Positions 62,828 to 64,000 of a stretch of DNA of 64,000 bases are shown here, piece by piece. The first letter of the stretch is position 1, and every line of letters starts with the position of its first letter. The notes beneath the pieces were generated by a model that was not told where the DNA came from, did no database searches, and saw nothing but the letters and a program-made list of their open reading frames with translations. This stretch comes from Rhodophyticola porphyridii (GTDB lineage: Bacteria; Pseudomonadota; Alphaproteobacteria; Rhodobacterales; Rhodobacteraceae). Location: the NCBI RefSeq assembly GCF_003688285.1, contig NZ_RCNT01000001.1, forward strand, positions 558,001-622,000, written 5' to 3'. A program made the translations under genes and the position numbers.

Positions 62828-64000
62828 TCAGACATACTCCCCGACAACCTTGCCGGAATAGATACACCCGCCCAGAAAAGTGCCTTCAAGCGCGTTATAG
62901 CCGTGGTAGCCGCCACCGCCGAAGCCCGCCACCTCGCCGGCCGCGAAGAGCCCGGAAAAGGGCGTTCCATCGGGGCGGAGAACCTGACCGCTGAGATCCG
63001 TATGCAGCCCGCCGAGCGATTTCCGCGTGAGAATGTTCAGACGGACGGCGATGAGGGGGCCGTTTTTCGGGTCGAGGATCGCGTGCGGTTTGGCGGTGCG
63101 GATCAGTTTGTCACCCAGATAGGCGCGGGCACCGCGAATGGCCGTGATCTGGGCATCCTTGGAGACCGCGTTGCCCAGTTGCGCATCTCGTGCGGCGATC
63201 TGGTCGTGGATATGGGCGAGCTTGAGCGGGACTTGCGGAGTGATCCTGTTCATCCCCTCGACCAGCGTCGCCAGATCGGGGGCGACGACAAAATCCTCAC
63301 CATTCGCCTTGAATGCCTCAACCGCACGGGTCGCTCCCCTGCCAAGGCGTTCCTTCAGAACCGCCGACCATCTGCCGGAGGTCAGATCCGGGTTCTGCTC
63401 CGAGCCGGAAAGGGCGAATTCCTTTTCGATGATTTTCTGGGTCAGGATAAACCATGAATGCTCATGGCCGGTGGCCAGAATGCGTTTGAGCGTGGCTAGC
63501 GTATCGAAGCCGGGGAAGCAGGGCGCCATCATCCGGTCGCCGTTTGCATCGAACCACATCGAGGACGGGCCGGGCAGGATGCGGATGCCGTGATTGGGCC
63601 AGATCGGATTCCAGTTGGCAAGGCCCTCGCAGTAATGCCACATCCGATCCCTGTTGATGACCTGTGCGCCTGCCGCCTCGACCGTCTGCTGCATCTGTCC
63701 GTCCACATAGTCGGGAACGCCGGAAACCATTCTGATGGGCGGTGGCCCAAGACGCTCGCGCGGCCAGTAATCGCGGACGAGATCGTGATTGGCACCGATG
63801 CCGCCTGTCGTCACGATGACGGTATCGGCGGCATAGTGGAAGGGCACGGCGGCCCGGCGGGTGGTGGGCGCTCCGCGGGGCGCCGGATCGTCCACAAGAA
63901 TGTCGCCCTCGACGCCTTTCAACAGGCCCCCTTCGAGCGTGAGGCCGGTGACCCGGTGGCGGAAATGCAGCTCGATTTTAGGGTGGGTTCGGACGCGTTC
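62828..64000 (-). CDS. FAD-binding dehydrogenase (fumarate reductase/ketosteroid dehydrogenase-like), N-terminus cut by window edge
   Basis: A flavoprotein of the FAD_binding_2 superfamily; about 390 C-terminal residues are in the window and the N-terminal FAD Rossmann motif lies beyond base 64000. VIVTTGGIGANHDLVRDYWP is the conserved ATGGxG-type block. The C-terminal LGGLHTDLSGQVLRPDGTPFSGLFAAGEVAGFGGGGYHGYNALEG is typical of this family. Related proteins are often called 3-ketosteroid dehydrogenases, but the true substrate is unknown. The frame stays open to the window end. Confidence 0.88.
   Translation of the reverse strand, partial: ERVRTHPKIELHFRHRVTGLTLEGGLLKGVEGDILVDDPAPRGAPTTRRAAVPFHYAADTVIVTTGGIGANHDLVRDYWPRERLGPPPIRMVSGVPDYVDGQMQQTVEAAGAQVINRDRMWHYCEGLANWNPIWPNHGIRILPGPSSMWFDANGDRMMAPCFPGFDTLATLKRILATGHEHSWFILTQKIIEKEFALSGSEQNPDLTSGRWSAVLKERLGRGATRAVEAFKANGEDFVVAPDLATLVEGMNRITPQVPLKLAHIHDQIAARDAQLGNAVSKDAQITAIRGARAYLGDKLIRTAKPHAILDPKNGPLIAVRLNILTRKSLGGLHTDLSGQVLRPDGTPFSGLFAAGEVAGFGGGGYHGYNALEGTFLGGCIYSGKVVGEYV

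Overview
The window is a GC-rich (mid-60 % by eye) bacterial chromosome segment with dense, short-spaced genes. The gene content points to an alphaproteobacterium of the Rhodobacteraceae / Roseobacter group. The indicators are a B12-dependent class II ribonucleotide reductase, crotonyl-CoA carboxylase/reductase with ethylmalonyl-CoA mutase, homospermidine synthase, an HvrA-type H-NS protein, Hint-domain and DUF1127/DUF1489/DUF1523/DUF2161 proteins, and the order nrdR-ribD-ribE-ribB-ribH-nusB. I saw no rRNA, convincing tRNA, CRISPR array, insertion sequence or phage gene, so this is mostly core genome.

Layout. 1-9.4 kb: lepA (runs off the left edge), a ParB-like protein, an Lrp regulator divergent from leucine dehydrogenase, a phosphatase/sirtuin divergent pair, a PCu(A)C copper chaperone pair, rpmB, a DUF2161 protein, an SDR, a YjbQ gene interrupted by an in-frame amber codon, dodecin and a methyltransferase. 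9.8-19.9 kb: the nrdR/riboflavin/nusB cluster, split by three capsule genes (kpsS, kpsD-like, kpsC) on the opposite strand. 20-24.2 kb: a membrane coiled-coil protein with a ClpP-fold partner, a Ca/Na antiporter, and two small conserved proteins. 24.3-29.6 kb: nrdJ, an LpxR-like outer-membrane protein, a Hint protein and rpsD with a structured leader. 29.7-36.9 kb: rimB-rimK-M14 peptidase operon, homospermidine synthase, a methyltransferase, an MFS carrier and prmA. 37-45 kb: DUF1127, ruvCAB, an unknown gene, ybgC and tolQRAB without pal. 45-54 kb: an M20 deacylase, two membrane proteins, the deoC / small membrane protein / ALDH16 operon, transporters, rpe and a membrane LytTR protein. 54-64 kb: ccr, a glycerol-phosphate acyltransferase, ecm, HvrA, deoD, ornithine decarboxylase with a hairpin-rich leader, a DUF1989 protein and a FAD dehydrogenase that runs off the right edge.

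How genes work together. nrdR and nrdJ are a repressor and its likely target, and each has a perfect DnaA box upstream. ribD, ribE, ribBX and ribH make riboflavin. deoD, deoC and ALDH16 could carry deoxynucleosides to acetaldehyde and acetate. ccr and ecm are two signature steps of the ethylmalonyl-CoA pathway. Ornithine decarboxylase and homospermidine synthase give putrescine and homospermidine. RimB, RimK and the M14 enzyme look like a poly-glutamylation module acting on ribosomal protein S6.

The most interesting observations are the amber-interrupted yjbQ, the DnaA boxes at nrdR and nrdJ, the structured leaders of ornithine decarboxylase and rpsD, the capsule insertion in the rib cluster, and the tol locus without pal. 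I did not find a clear-cut new defence or mobile system.
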